A program made the position numbers and the translations under genes. The notes under the pieces were generated by a model that saw only the letters and a list, made by a program, of their open reading frames with translations, did no database searches and was not told the DNA's origin. DNA of 64,000 nucleotides from Bacteroidota bacterium (lineage in GTDB: Bacteria > Bacteroidota > Bacteroidia > JABDFU01). The stretch lies in the NCBI GenBank assembly GCA_016183775.1, contig JACPDY010000074.1, positions 1-64,000 of the forward strand. Direction: 5' to 3'. The first letter of the stretch is position 1. Each line of letters begins with the position of its first letter. Shown here piece by piece: positions 44,764-55,119 of this stretch.

Positions 44764-47424
44764 ATGAAAAAAGTTCTCAAGTGGACTGGTATCGTCCTTT
44801 TAATTTTAATAGTACTGATCATTTCAGCTCCGTTTATTTTTAAGGATAAGATCATCGCGAAGGTGAAAGAGGAGGCCAACAAAAGTCTCAATGCCAAAGT
44901 TGATTTCGGTAAGTTCGACCTTACACTCATCAGCAGTTTCCCGAAATTCACATTGTCGATCAATGATGTAAGTATCGCGAATGTCGGGTTGTTTGAAGGT
45001 GATACCTTGTTCAGCACAAAAAATCTGACTGTGTCGCTCGACCTGATGAGTGTTATTAAAGGTGAGCAATACAGCATCCGATCAATTGTATTTGATCATC
45101 CCCGCATTAACGCACAGGTATTAAAGGATGGTAAGGCGAACTGGGATATAACTAAAGCTGACAGCGCCGCGAAACCGGAAGCAGCTTCTGAACCCGCAAA
45201 GTTTAAAATGAAACTAAGCAAGTTTGAAATTAAGGAGGGTTATCTCGTTTATAACGATGCCTCCATGAATTTTAATACTACAATTAAAGGGCTCAATCAT
45301 ACGTTGAGCGGAGATTTTACACAAGACCTGTTTGATCTTCAAACACTCACTTCTATGGAGCAGTTTACCACCACGTATGAAGGAGTTACCTATTTAAACA
45401 AAGTGAAAACAAATTTGAAAGCTGATTTGGCTGCCGATATGCCGAATTTTAAGTTCACATTTAAGCAGAACGAAATTGCCCTGAATGAATTATCATTTGG
45501 TGTTGACGGTTATTTCGCCATGCCCAAAGACGACATGGACATGGATATTAAATTCAAAGCCAATCAGAGTGAATTCAAAAGTTTTTTGTCGCTCATCCCC
45601 GCTGTTTATTCAAAAGATTTCGCCACAGTTAAAACCTCAGGAAAACTTGCATTCGATGGTTTTGTAAAAGGTATTTACAATGATAAGCTAATGCCGGCTT
45701 TCGGTGTTCATGTAATGATCAACGATGCTATGTTCCAGTACCCATCATTACCTAAAGCGGTAAAAGATATTACGGTTGATATTAAAGTAGACAACAAAGA
45801 CGGCAAACCCGACAACACCATTATCGACATACATAAATTCCATGTGGAGATGGCCGGAAACCCTGTTGATGTGAAGATGCATGTTACCACGCCTGTTTCG
45901 GATGCTAATATTGATGGATCGATAATTGGTCGTGTTAACCTGGCCAGCCTGAAAGATGTTGTGCCGATGGATAAAGGTGATGAATTGAATGGAAACATCA
46001 CAGCCGACCTGAAACTGAAAGGCCGTGTTTCAAAACTTGAACAGGGAAAATATGAAGAGTTTGATGCCAAAGGCCAGCTTATTGTGATGGATGTAAATTA
46101 CAAGAGTGAAAAAGATAATTACGATGTATTGTTGAAATCAATGACACTCAACTTCTCACCAAAGTTTGTTGAATTGGCCGGCTTTGACGCGAAGATGGGC
46201 AAGAGTGATATTAAGGCCGATGGCCGCATTGATAACCTTCTGCAATATGTATTTAAAGAACAATTGTTAACGGGTACATTTAACATGAAATCGAGCCTGA
46301 TGGACCTGAACCAGTTCATGACCGGTTCAACCGAGGGGCAAACACCAACTCCGGCGGATACCGCTTCAATGTCGGTTATACCGGTTCCGGCCAATATTGA
46401 TTTTACTTTAACTACCAGTATCGGCAAATTGCTTTATACCAACCTCGAGTTATCCGACATTGAGGGAAAAGTGGTTATCAAAGATTCAAGGATCGATCTG
46501 CAAAATCTGAAAATGAATACTACAACCATTGAGGGATCAATGGCACTCAGCGGTTATTACGATACAAAGGATGTGAACAAACCCAACATTAATTTTAAGA
46601 TCGACGCGAAAGATCTGAATGTAGAGAAAACCTTCAAAACATTTAATACCGTTCAAAAGCTGGCACCTGTTGGTAAATATGCCAATGGTAAATTCTCCAC
46701 CCAGCTTGATTTTATTGCCGCCCTCGATAAAAAAATGATGCCGGTAATGAACACACTTACAGGCGGAGGCAAATTGCAAACCAAAGCTGTTAAAGTGGAA
46801 GGCTTCGGGCCGATGAATAAACTGGCCGATGCCCTGAAGATGGAAAAATTTAAAAAGGCCGATTTCAGTGATCTCGATCTGAGTTTCCGTTTTGAGGATG
46901 GCCGTGTAAAAGTTGATCCCTTTGATTTTAAACTGGGTGATGTAAAAGGAAAGATAGGAGGGTCGAACGGGTTCGACCAGACTATTGATTATATCTGGGA
47001 TCTGCAAATGCCGCGTTCGGCTTTAGGTTCACAGGCTAATAGCGTAATAAGCGGTTTGGTTTCGCAGGCCAACAGCAAAGGAGCTGACTTAAGTGTGGGC
47101 GACAACATCAGTCTGAAAGCCTTGTTTGGCGGCACTGTAATGAACCCTACTGTTAAAACCAGCTTGAAGGATGCCGCAGGCAATGTAAAGGAAGATCTGA
47201 AAGCCAAAGTCACAGAAGAAATTGACAAGAAAAAGAAAGAGCTGGAAGACAAAGCCAAAGCCGAAGCCGACCGTTTGAAAAAGGAAGCCGAAGATAAAGC
47301 CAAAGCCGAAGCCGACCGTCTGAAAAAGGAAGCGGAAGATGCCGCAAACAAGGCTGCCGATGAGGCGAAAAAAAAGGCCGCTGATGAAGCGAAGAAAAAG
47401 TTGAAGGGTTTGTTTGGGAAGTAG
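44764..47424 (+). CDS. AsmA-like protein with C-terminal coiled coil
   Basis: An 886-residue protein anchored by one N-terminal helix (MKKVLKWTGIVLLILIVLII). The AsmA N-terminal pattern follows: LNAKVDFGKFDLTLISSFPKF, then LTVSLDLMSVIKGEQYSIRSI. The bulk is repeating beta strands like the bridge-like AsmA/TamB family, which span the periplasm and help lipid transport or outer-membrane assembly. A distinct AsmA C-terminal block (KFKKADFSDLDLSFRFEDGRVKVDP) lies near 700. The last 80 residues form a lysine/alanine/glutamate coiled coil with a duplicated 15-residue unit (DKAKAEADRLKKEAE), an unusual addition. Confidence 0.85.
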   Translation: MKKVLKWTGIVLLILIVLIISAPFIFKDKIIAKVKEEANKSLNAKVDFGKFDLTLISSFPKFTLSINDVSIANVGLFEGDTLFSTKNLTVSLDLMSVIKGEQYSIRSIVFDHPRINAQVLKDGKANWDITKADSAAKPEAASEPAKFKMKLSKFEIKEGYLVYNDASMNFNTTIKGLNHTLSGDFTQDLFDLQTLTSMEQFTTTYEGVTYLNKVKTNLKADLAADMPNFKFTFKQNEIALNELSFGVDGYFAMPKDDMDMDIKFKANQSEFKSFLSLIPAVYSKDFATVKTSGKLAFDGFVKGIYNDKLMPAFGVHVMINDAMFQYPSLPKAVKDITVDIKVDNKDGKPDNTIIDIHKFHVEMAGNPVDVKMHVTTPVSDANIDGSIIGRVNLASLKDVVPMDKGDELNGNITADLKLKGRVSKLEQGKYEEFDAKGQLIVMDVNYKSEKDNYDVLLKSMTLNFSPKFVELAGFDAKMGKSDIKADGRIDNLLQYVFKEQLLTGTFNMKSSLMDLNQFMTGSTEGQTPTPADTASMSVIPVPANIDFTLTTSIGKLLYTNLELSDIEGKVVIKDSRIDLQNLKMNTTTIEGSMALSGYYDTKDVNKPNINFKIDAKDLNVEKTFKTFNTVQKLAPVGKYANGKFSTQLDFIAALDKKMMPVMNTLTGGGKLQTKAVKVEGFGPMNKLADALKMEKFKKADFSDLDLSFRFEDGRVKVDPFDFKLGDVKGKIGGSNGFDQTIDYIWDLQMPRSALGSQANSVISGLVSQANSKGADLSVGDNISLKALFGGTVMNPTVKTSLKDAAGNVKEDLKAKVTEEIDKKKKELEDKAKAEADRLKKEAEDKAKAEADRLKKEAEDAANKAADEAKKKAADEAKKKLKGLFGK
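47245..47334 (+). repeat. Tandem 45-bp coding repeat
   Basis: Two adjacent 45-base units (47245-47289 and 47290-47334) differ at three bases and encode the EDKAKAEADRLKKEA unit at the end of the AsmA-like protein. A degenerate third unit follows. The copy number is expected to vary between strains. Confidence 0.85.
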
Positions 47425-47522
47425 AGGGGTGACCATTTCTCCTTCATGCTTATGATTTAAACACGTTTACGAAACAGTAATGAGTAAAAATTGGTTTATG
47501 AATCAGATTAATGCAGATACTT

Positions 47523-50500
47523 CTATCTGATAATTAATTTTTGCTTATAAATAGAATTATCCGATGTCGCAGATATAATATACACTCCCGGAGAAAGCGT
47601 ATTTGAAGGATCGATAGCCGTGACCTGTCCGCTGTTATTGTTGTCCACTACAATAACTTTGGATAAGACCTGTCTTCCCATTGCGTCATTCACTACCACC
47701 AGAATGGGGTGGCCATCCTCAATAACTCCTGCTAAATTCAGATAAACGCTTGTGTTTGGATAAACTGGGTTAGGGAACAAGCTAAAATAAAACGTGTCTT
47801 TAAAATTTACGGCAACCGATACCGAATATTGATATGCACCATCATAATCAGTTTGTTTTAATCTGTAATATTGAATGCCAATAACTGGTTCCATATCAAA
47901 TTTTTCATAGTTCAGTATTTGTGATGAATTTCCGGCACCTTTAGTTGTTCCGATAATTTTCCAGTCGATGCCATCTATTGATCTTTCAATTGTAAAATAG
48001 TCGTTGTTTGTTTCCGTTGAGGTTGTCCAGTTTAATTGTGTATACCTGTTATCAACAGCTTTGGCTGTAAAGTTGATCAGTTCTACCGGCAAAGGATTGT
48101 CGCTTGCATCACCTGATTCATCTGTAGCTAAAGTAAACGGACTGAACGAAGTCACAGTACTACTTGTTTGCAGGGTTCCTGCGGTTGTATTGCCGCTCAC
48201 GTTAAGTGCACCCAGGTTTATCCACTTTGTTCCATCCCATTTTGCTACTCTTAGTAAAGACAGCGTTGCAACTCCACCGCTTCGCGGTGAATCCCAATAA
48301 AGCTTTGGGGTGATATTTGAAGCGCCGTTTGTCCGGTCCAATATCCAATATTCAGCACTGCTTACGTGATTTATTGTAACTTCTTTAAGCGTTCTGGTAT
48401 AAGGAACATTAGGACTTTTATTGAAGTATTGAGCTGTAAAATGATCAGTAGTAAGAGATGGCATGGAAATTTCGATTGGTCCATATTTGGTAGTAGTAAT
48501 GTAATCTCCTGTAGGGTATACAAATATATCATCACCTATCTTTCTCACCTTACCATCAACGAATGAATTGTCACTGGCCCCGCTTGTTGTGGCATCATCA
48601 TTAAATATTGTAAGTTTTGTTGTTGGGTTGGCGGTAACTACACCATCTGTAAACGTGCCTGAGTGAGTAATGACCATATCCGATGCTATTGTAACAGAAC
48701 CATTTGCTACAGTTGGCGTAACTGTATTATTAAAAGTAATATCATAATAGGTTTCGGTTCCTGCACCTGCTGCACCCGCGCTCATAGTTTGAAGGGCCGA
48801 TCCATTATATGTGACCATGCCGAGCCGCTCGGTAAAGCTACCAAGGTCGGTCCAGTTACCCGCCAGCGTAATTGAATAATTAAAAGCAGTTACATCCATT
48901 ACATTACTCGGATCGATCAATAAATTTCCACGTATTACAGTATTTGCATTTAATACTTTGGTTGCAGCTGCTGCCGGAGAATTGCTACATGTTAAATGAG
49001 AATAACTGGCGGTACCTGCACCAAAGAGGCCTTGTATGGTTTGGTTCAAGCCGGCATTATAAACGACCGTTGAAGGATGAGTGAAGTCGACCAATGCGGC
49101 AGTGTAATTTACAGGAAACAAAGTAGCAGTACCCGCAGAACCCAGCGTAAACTGGCTATTGGCTTCCATTATGGTAGCATTCGGACCGGCAGCATCGTAA
49201 CTGATCTGGAAACCAGCGTCATAAAAGTTTACATAAGATGCCATATATATGGAAGTATTGACAGTAACAATTTCAGTAAGTGTTTTCGTTCTTAAAGTTG
49301 TTCCTGAAACAGTTACTCCGGGTAAAAATCTAACGAGGTAGAGGTTTCCGTAATCGGGTACACCCGAAACTGTTTGATTGGCTTCTGCACCAAAGTAAAC
49401 GGTACTTGTCGGATCGAGAGAAATATTTGCTACAACATAACTGGTTGGAAACAGTGTTGCCGATGAACCACTTCCAAGGAACAGCCTCGATCCGGAGGAC
49501 ATAATAAACGTGTTGGCCGCATTGCCCGTGATCTGATATCCTCCATCATAATGGAACCCCGACGTATTTAAATAATTATGAGTAATAGTGATGGTCGTAT
49601 TATCAAGCACCCAACTGCTTTGTGTAGTGCCGTTTGCCCTGAGTATGATAAGGTCATAGAAAGATGATTGTGTGTCGATGTTTTGATCCAGTGGATTTTG
49701 TGCCGCGGCACCGTCGAAAACTACTTTTCCTGTACCACATAAAAAGTTGGTTTTAACATTAAAGTCACCCTCAAGGTTTATAGTTGTCGCATTTGCATGA
49801 ACAGTTCCGTTAAGCATTATAAAATCTGCGTAATATCCGTATCCTGCCTGGCAATTAATGTTTGTATTATCAGCAAGCGTCCAATCTCCTGAGGAATTAT
49901 CAAAAACCATAGGGCCGTAGAACTGTTGTGTATTACTTGTTATTGTTTTAGCGGTGCCGGCATTAAAATAGAATACACCCTCGTAATTATTTGTCATGTT
50001 TGCCACTAAAGTAACATTACCCGAAACAAAGAATGTTCTTCTGAATGAACTGGAAATACCATTATCAAAAAAACTTCCGGCAGTAGCTCCGGTGCAATTA
50101 AGATCGTTTATATAAGTATATACCTGATCAATGTCACAGGTTTTGTTAGTTACAGATGTAAATGAATTCACGTCAAATAATGCGTTATCCTGGGGACTTG
50201 GAACGCATTGGTTTGTGCCCGTATAACTGCCAGAAACTAACGACCAGTTATCCGGATTTGACCAGTTATTATTATTTCCGGTGGAGTAGGTTCCTGTTTT
50301 GGTGTTGCCTGCAGTTCCTCCAACCCAATAATACGATACCGCTCCAGGCGAGGCATTAAATGTTATTCCGGTATTATTACCCTGATTTATACCGGAATTA
50401 ACTGTAAAGTTTGCACTTGTAATATTCAGGTCCTTACACTGTACATAGTTTATACTTGGTGCATTTGTGAAAGCTATCTTAGCAGCAGTTCCCGGCGTGT

Positions 50501-53500
50501 AACTGCGAATTATGCTCCATCCGTTACAACTGCCAACATAAGTAAGTCTTCCAATGGTATGTGTGCTGGTTCCGCTCGCGCCAAACTGGATTGTGCTTTT
50601 GGTGTTCATAATAAATTCATTGATACTGCTTGTTCCTGCAGTGGTAGCCGGTAAAATCGAAACAAAAGAGTTGGTTCCGGCAACAAGGCTGTCAAGAGCA
50701 AGGGTGCATGCCTGTTCATTACCTATTGTTAAGGTCGAACCCGTTCCTGTTGTTATAGTTCCGGAGCATGTAACTGTATTCGCAGTTGCAGTTGTTGCGA
50801 AAGTGGCAATGGTATTAGCCGAGGTAATTATGTTACCGGAAAATGTAGCTGTTTTGTAAAGCGTAAAAGTGTAATTATCTTTTAATCCATACGTAATACC
50901 GGTTGCATTATTAATATATATATTTCCCAGAATTCGTATCTCATCCATTGCCCTTGTAACAACACTACCCGATGGAAGCCCGAATACAGGCTCGGGGCCA
51001 AGACCTACTGTAAAACTACTCATCAACCGGACTTTTGAATAAAAGATTGAAGTTTTACCCCCAGGTGATTTGTATGATGTAGGTGTGGCAGCAGTTGCTG
51101 ATCTGCTTTGTATAAATGATCCGGTTACTTCAGCATAATCACCGTAGATCTGAAAGTCGCCCACCTTTACAGTTCCAGTAAACTGCATAATATCGGCTGC
51201 GCCCCATGTTGTACCATTTGCTCCGGAAATGGAAACAAATCTGCTGGACGTAATATTTCCGAATGTTTTTTGATTCGTATTAACACTGGAATTATCAATA
51301 TATAAAAATGCCGCGGTATCCAAAGGTGAAACATCCTGAGTTGTTATATCCCGGAATGTGATACGTTCAGATGTGGTTGCAACAGAACCGGACGTAATTT
51401 GAATCCTTCCTGTGCAATAAAAAACATTTATGTTTGGTATTGTTTTAGCTTTCGATCCGACCTCCATAGTGATCGTCGCTGCCCCCGCATAATTAAGATA
51501 GATCTGACTGGCAGCCGTGGATGATAGCGTAAAGTTTGCTGTGTTTCCCCTAAAGTCGCAGGCTGTTCCCGATCCGGATATATCTACCCTTGATGCGCCC
51601 AAGTCAAGTGTGCGGACATTATCAACTATATTACAATTTAGTACTCTGCAGCTAACAGGTTTACCATTTGTGTTTAATGTACCGTTCTGTAGACCAATTT
51701 GCCCGTAAGTGGGATTGGTTGCGTATAAAAAATCCTGTACTGTATAAGTTCCTCCCGCTGAGTTGAACGTTACATTTCCGTTAAAGGTTTGTCCGGCAGT
51801 AGTTAGTGTGAGTAAGCCAGTGCCATTAAAGGTAACATTACCTGCAAAAGTTAATGACGCTGTTGCCCATGTCCATGAACCTGAACATGTAAATGAATAG
51901 GTGTTGGAGCCTGCTACAGTCGGATTATTAAGTACACCCGTTAAATTCAGATTTTTGCAGGTGGCATTTACATTAATTGTAACGGTTTGGCCTGCAGAGC
52001 TGAAAGAATTCGCATCAAAATACACGTTATCTAAAGCTGAAGGTGGTGAATAATAAGCGCCTCCCGCTCCTCCTGATGTACTGGCCCAATGATTCATGTC
52101 ATTCCAGTTTCCTCCATTGCCTACCCAATAATAATTCACCCCGCTACCATCACGCAGACCCAATTTAAATGTGCCTCTGTATCCAAGTCCCACATAATTA
52201 TCCACGGAGATATAATATGTTGCGCCAGGAGTGAGTCCGGTATAGCTGGCCACCTGAAGTCCATATTGCTGGCCGACATAAGGAGAACATGCCAATTGAG
52301 TAAGTGATGAATTCCATAATGTTACCCAGTCGAATTGCATGGATCCTGCGGTTCCACCGGTTAATACCCCAACTTCCATGAATGTTGTTGCTGTAGCAGT
52401 GAATTTGAACCACCTGTTGTAATTTGGTCCGTTTGCGGCACATGTGCCTGCAGACCTGTCTGGTGTTGCTGCTATTGTTGTGTATGCAGCATTGGCTGAA
52501 GCGGTGTTGATCAGGGAACTTACATCAATAGCACCTTCTTTATAATTATAATCAACCACATCGTTCAGACACAACTTAAAAGTACCCCTGTATCCAAGTC
52601 CTGCATAGTTATCCACAGAAATATAATATGTAGCTCCGGGGGTAAGTCCAAGATAACTAATCTCCTGGGTTCCGTATTGTTGACCATTGTATGCAGCACA
52701 CGCTACCTGGGTAAGAGACGAATTCCATAGTGTCAGCCAGTCGAATTGCATGGAGCCGTATGAGCCTCCGGTTTTAACCTGTATGCTTATGAAAGTTGAT
52801 GCTGTAGCTGTGAATTTAAACCACCTGTTGTAATTGGGGCCGTTAGCAGCACAAGTGCCTGCTGCCTGATCTGCGGTTGCTCCTATTGTTGAATAAGCTG
52901 CATCGGCCGAGCATCCGTTGATCAAAGCGGTTACATCAATTGCGGCAACTTTATAATCATAGTCAACAGCATCATTCAGGCACAATTTAAACGTGCCGCG
53001 ATAACCAAATCCAGCATAGTTGTCCACCGAAACATAATATGTTGCACCGGGAGTAAGCCCAAGGTAACTTGCTTCATGTGTTCCATATTGCTGGCCTATA
53101 TATGGCGAACATGCAATTTGTGTGAGAGAAGAATTCCACAATGTAACCCATCCGAATTGCATTGATCCTGCGGACCCTCCGGTTATAGCCTGTACCCTTA
53201 TAAATGTTGAGGCTGTGGCAGTGAATTTAAACCACCTGTTGTAATTAGGCCCATTTGGAGAACAGCTGCCTGTTGTTTGATCTGCAGTCGCACCTATGGT
53301 TGTATACGCGGCATCCGCCGAACATCCATTGATCAATGATGTCACGTCAACCGCGGCGACTTTATAGTCGTAGTCAACGGCATCACTAAGGCACATTTTA
53401 AATGTTCCCCTGTAACCAAGTCCTACATAATTTTCTACTGAGATATAATAGATGGATCCGGGAGTAAGTCCAAGATAGCTGGCCTGATGAGTTCCGTATT

Positions 53501-54308
53501 GCTGGCCAATGTAAGGTGAGCATGATAGTTGATTAAGTGAAGCATCCCACAATGTAACCCATCCGTATTGCATTGAGCCGGCACTTCCTCCCGTTATAGC
53601 CTGGATCTTCATGAATGTTGTGGACGTAGCAGTAAATTTGAACCACCTGTTGTAATTCGGGCCGTTTGGGGCGCAACTTCCGGCCGACCTATCCCCAGAT
53701 GCTCCATAGGTTGTATATGCCGCATCGGACGAACATCCGTTGATAATAGAGGTTAGATCAGTTGCTCCTTCTTTAAAGTTATAATCAATAACATCGCTCA
53801 GGCATAACTTGAATGTTCCTCTGTAGCCGGCCCCGACATAATTATCCGCCGAAATATAATACGTTGCTCCCGGTGTAAGCCCGAGGTAGCTTGCGTGTTG
53901 AGTTCCATATTGCTGGCCGTTGTAACCGGAGCATGAAAGTTGGTTAAGCGACCCATCCCATAATGTTACCCAATCGTATTGTAATGATCCCAGTGCTCCT
54001 CCTGTCTGAAGTTGAATGCCTATATATGTTGTTGCTGTAGCTGTGAACTTGAACCAAACATTATAATTCGGCCCGTTTGCAGCGCAAGTGCCTGCTGCCT
54101 GGTCGGCTGTTGCATTAACAGTGGTGTAGGCAGCATTAGCTGAACATCCGTTAATAATCGAAGTTATATCAGTTGCGTTTGCAAAATTATCATTTGCCGG
54201 TTGAGCGAATGATAAGGTTGGTATAATAAAAGCAAATAAGACAGGCGTTGTATTTTTAAACAAGGTTCTTAAAATAAAATTTTTAACGAATCGGATATTT
54301 AAAAACAT
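47523..54308 (-). CDS. Giant secreted repeat protein, T9SS type A sorting domain
   Basis: A 2261-residue exported protein. A signal peptide (cleavage near LSFAQ, residue 35) is followed by five tandem modules of about 137 residues (about 37-725), each with a SxxNGCSxxAAYTT, GPNYNRWFKFTATA, W-VTLW-SSL, CSPY-GQQYGT and GLTPGATYYISVDNY series. A long beta-rich region follows (about 725-2170, with two YYWVG...NW sections starting near 730 and 1325, reminiscent of beta-helix or filamentous adhesin repeats). The last 80 residues are a type A sorting domain (SLFPNPVYPNTSVYLNL to IYKQKLIIR). It is a likely surface adhesin or polysaccharide-binding protein. Its tail nearly matches that of the neighbouring gene at 54405. 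Confidence 0.93.
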   Translation of the reverse strand: MFLNIRFVKNFILRTLFKNTTPVLFAFIIPTLSFAQPANDNFANATDITSIINGCSANAAYTTVNATADQAAGTCAANGPNYNVWFKFTATATTYIGIQLQTGGALGSLQYDWVTLWDGSLNQLSCSGYNGQQYGTQHASYLGLTPGATYYISADNYVGAGYRGTFKLCLSDVIDYNFKEGATDLTSIINGCSSDAAYTTYGASGDRSAGSCAPNGPNYNRWFKFTATSTTFMKIQAITGGSAGSMQYGWVTLWDASLNQLSCSPYIGQQYGTHQASYLGLTPGSIYYISVENYVGLGYRGTFKMCLSDAVDYDYKVAAVDVTSLINGCSADAAYTTIGATADQTTGSCSPNGPNYNRWFKFTATASTFIRVQAITGGSAGSMQFGWVTLWNSSLTQIACSPYIGQQYGTHEASYLGLTPGATYYVSVDNYAGFGYRGTFKLCLNDAVDYDYKVAAIDVTALINGCSADAAYSTIGATADQAAGTCAANGPNYNRWFKFTATASTFISIQVKTGGSYGSMQFDWLTLWNSSLTQVACAAYNGQQYGTQEISYLGLTPGATYYISVDNYAGLGYRGTFKLCLNDVVDYNYKEGAIDVSSLINTASANAAYTTIAATPDRSAGTCAANGPNYNRWFKFTATATTFMEVGVLTGGTAGSMQFDWVTLWNSSLTQLACSPYVGQQYGLQVASYTGLTPGATYYISVDNYVGLGYRGTFKLGLRDGSGVNYYWVGNGGNWNDMNHWASTSGGAGGAYYSPPSALDNVYFDANSFSSAGQTVTINVNATCKNLNLTGVLNNPTVAGSNTYSFTCSGSWTWATASLTFAGNVTFNGTGLLTLTTAGQTFNGNVTFNSAGGTYTVQDFLYATNPTYGQIGLQNGTLNTNGKPVSCRVLNCNIVDNVRTLDLGASRVDISGSGTACDFRGNTANFTLSSTAASQIYLNYAGAATITMEVGSKAKTIPNINVFYCTGRIQITSGSVATTSERITFRDITTQDVSPLDTAAFLYIDNSSVNTNQKTFGNITSSRFVSISGANGTTWGAADIMQFTGTVKVGDFQIYGDYAEVTGSFIQSRSATAATPTSYKSPGGKTSIFYSKVRLMSSFTVGLGPEPVFGLPSGSVVTRAMDEIRILGNIYINNATGITYGLKDNYTFTLYKTATFSGNIITSANTIATFATTATANTVTCSGTITTGTGSTLTIGNEQACTLALDSLVAGTNSFVSILPATTAGTSSINEFIMNTKSTIQFGASGTSTHTIGRLTYVGSCNGWSIIRSYTPGTAAKIAFTNAPSINYVQCKDLNITSANFTVNSGINQGNNTGITFNASPGAVSYYWVGGTAGNTKTGTYSTGNNNNWSNPDNWSLVSGSYTGTNQCVPSPQDNALFDVNSFTSVTNKTCDIDQVYTYINDLNCTGATAGSFFDNGISSSFRRTFFVSGNVTLVANMTNNYEGVFYFNAGTAKTITSNTQQFYGPMVFDNSSGDWTLADNTNINCQAGYGYYADFIMLNGTVHANATTINLEGDFNVKTNFLCGTGKVVFDGAAAQNPLDQNIDTQSSFYDLIILRANGTTQSSWVLDNTTITITHNYLNTSGFHYDGGYQITGNAANTFIMSSGSRLFLGSGSSATLFPTSYVVANISLDPTSTVYFGAEANQTVSGVPDYGNLYLVRFLPGVTVSGTTLRTKTLTEIVTVNTSIYMASYVNFYDAGFQISYDAAGPNATIMEANSQFTLGSAGTATLFPVNYTAALVDFTHPSTVVYNAGLNQTIQGLFGAGTASYSHLTCSNSPAAAATKVLNANTVIRGNLLIDPSNVMDVTAFNYSITLAGNWTDLGSFTERLGMVTYNGSALQTMSAGAAGAGTETYYDITFNNTVTPTVANGSVTIASDMVITHSGTFTDGVVTANPTTKLTIFNDDATTSGASDNSFVDGKVRKIGDDIFVYPTGDYITTTKYGPIEISMPSLTTDHFTAQYFNKSPNVPYTRTLKEVTINHVSSAEYWILDRTNGASNITPKLYWDSPRSGGVATLSLLRVAKWDGTKWINLGALNVSGNTTAGTLQTSSTVTSFSPFTLATDESGDASDNPLPVELINFTAKAVDNRYTQLNWTTSTETNNDYFTIERSIDGIDWKIIGTTKGAGNSSQILNYEKFDMEPVIGIQYYRLKQTDYDGAYQYSVSVAVNFKDTFYFSLFPNPVYPNTSVYLNLAGVIEDGHPILVVVNDAMGRQVLSKVIVVDNNNSGQVTAIDPSNTLSPGVYIISATSDNSIYKQKLIIR

Positions 54309-54404
54309 ATTTTTTAGTATTCAATTTTTCAGTGTTAATGGTATTGTATTGAACATACATTAGGAACTATTATGCATTAAGCGCATTTAACTAAACAGCA
54401 CAAA

Positions 54405-55088
54405 TTACCTGATAATCAGTTTTTGTTTATATATAGAATTATCCGATGTCGCTGAAATAATATATACACCCGGAGAAAGAGTATTTGAAGGGTCTATTGC
54501 TGTGAGCTGACCACTACTGTTCTTATCTATATTGGTTACTTTGGACAGCACTTCTCTTCCCATCGAATCATAAACTACTACAATAATGGGTTGTTCATCG
54601 TCTGCGCCCATATTAAGGTTGAGATAAACGCTGCTGTTTGGCTGAACAGGATTAGGATATAAACTGAAACTGAAAGCGTCTTTGAAATCCACTGCAACCG
54701 ATTTAGAATATTTAAACTTTCCGTCAAAATCGGTTTGTTTCAGCCTGTAGTATTGAATACCAATTACAGGTTCATGATCAAAACTTTCATAGTTTATTAT
54801 TCGTGTTGAGTTGCCCGCACCTTTAACAGTACCGATCATTTTCCAATCTGTACCATTTAGTGATTTCTCAATAGTGAAAAAATTATTATTTGTTTCGCTC
54901 GCCGTGCGCCAGTATATGCGGACCTTGTCAGTCTGCCCTATAGCATTAAAATTCAGGAGTTCAATGGGTAAATAAACACTGGATATTGTTGCCATAACAT
55001 CCCCGCGGCCCTGCCCGCCAAAATACTGAGCTTTTGTGGTTAAGGGTAAAGTTAAAAGTAATATCAGGTATGTGTAAATTCTTTTCAT
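54405..55088 (-). CDS. Small secreted protein with T9SS type A tail
   Basis: A 227-residue protein. A signal peptide (MKRIYTYLILLLTLPLTTKAQ) is followed by about 30 residues of linker, a fibronectin-like beta domain (LNFNAIGQTDKVRIYWRTASETNNNFFTIEKS, about 45-135), and a type A sorting domain (SLYPNPVQPNSSVYLNLN to the end). The last 24 residues are the same as those of the 2261-residue protein, and the fibronectin-like domain is also closely similar, so the two share a recent origin. It is essentially a targeting module with almost no payload. Separated by 31 bases from the upstream FGE-like gene on the same strand. Confidence 0.9.
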   Translation of the reverse strand: MKRIYTYLILLLTLPLTTKAQYFGGQGRGDVMATISSVYLPIELLNFNAIGQTDKVRIYWRTASETNNNFFTIEKSLNGTDWKMIGTVKGAGNSTRIINYESFDHEPVIGIQYYRLKQTDFDGKFKYSKSVAVDFKDAFSFSLYPNPVQPNSSVYLNLNMGADDEQPIIVVVYDSMGREVLSKVTNIDKNSSGQLTAIDPSNTLSPGVYIISATSDNSIYKQKLIIR

Positions 55089-55119
55089 TGTTTACTTTTT
55101 CAATTTTACTCAACTAATC

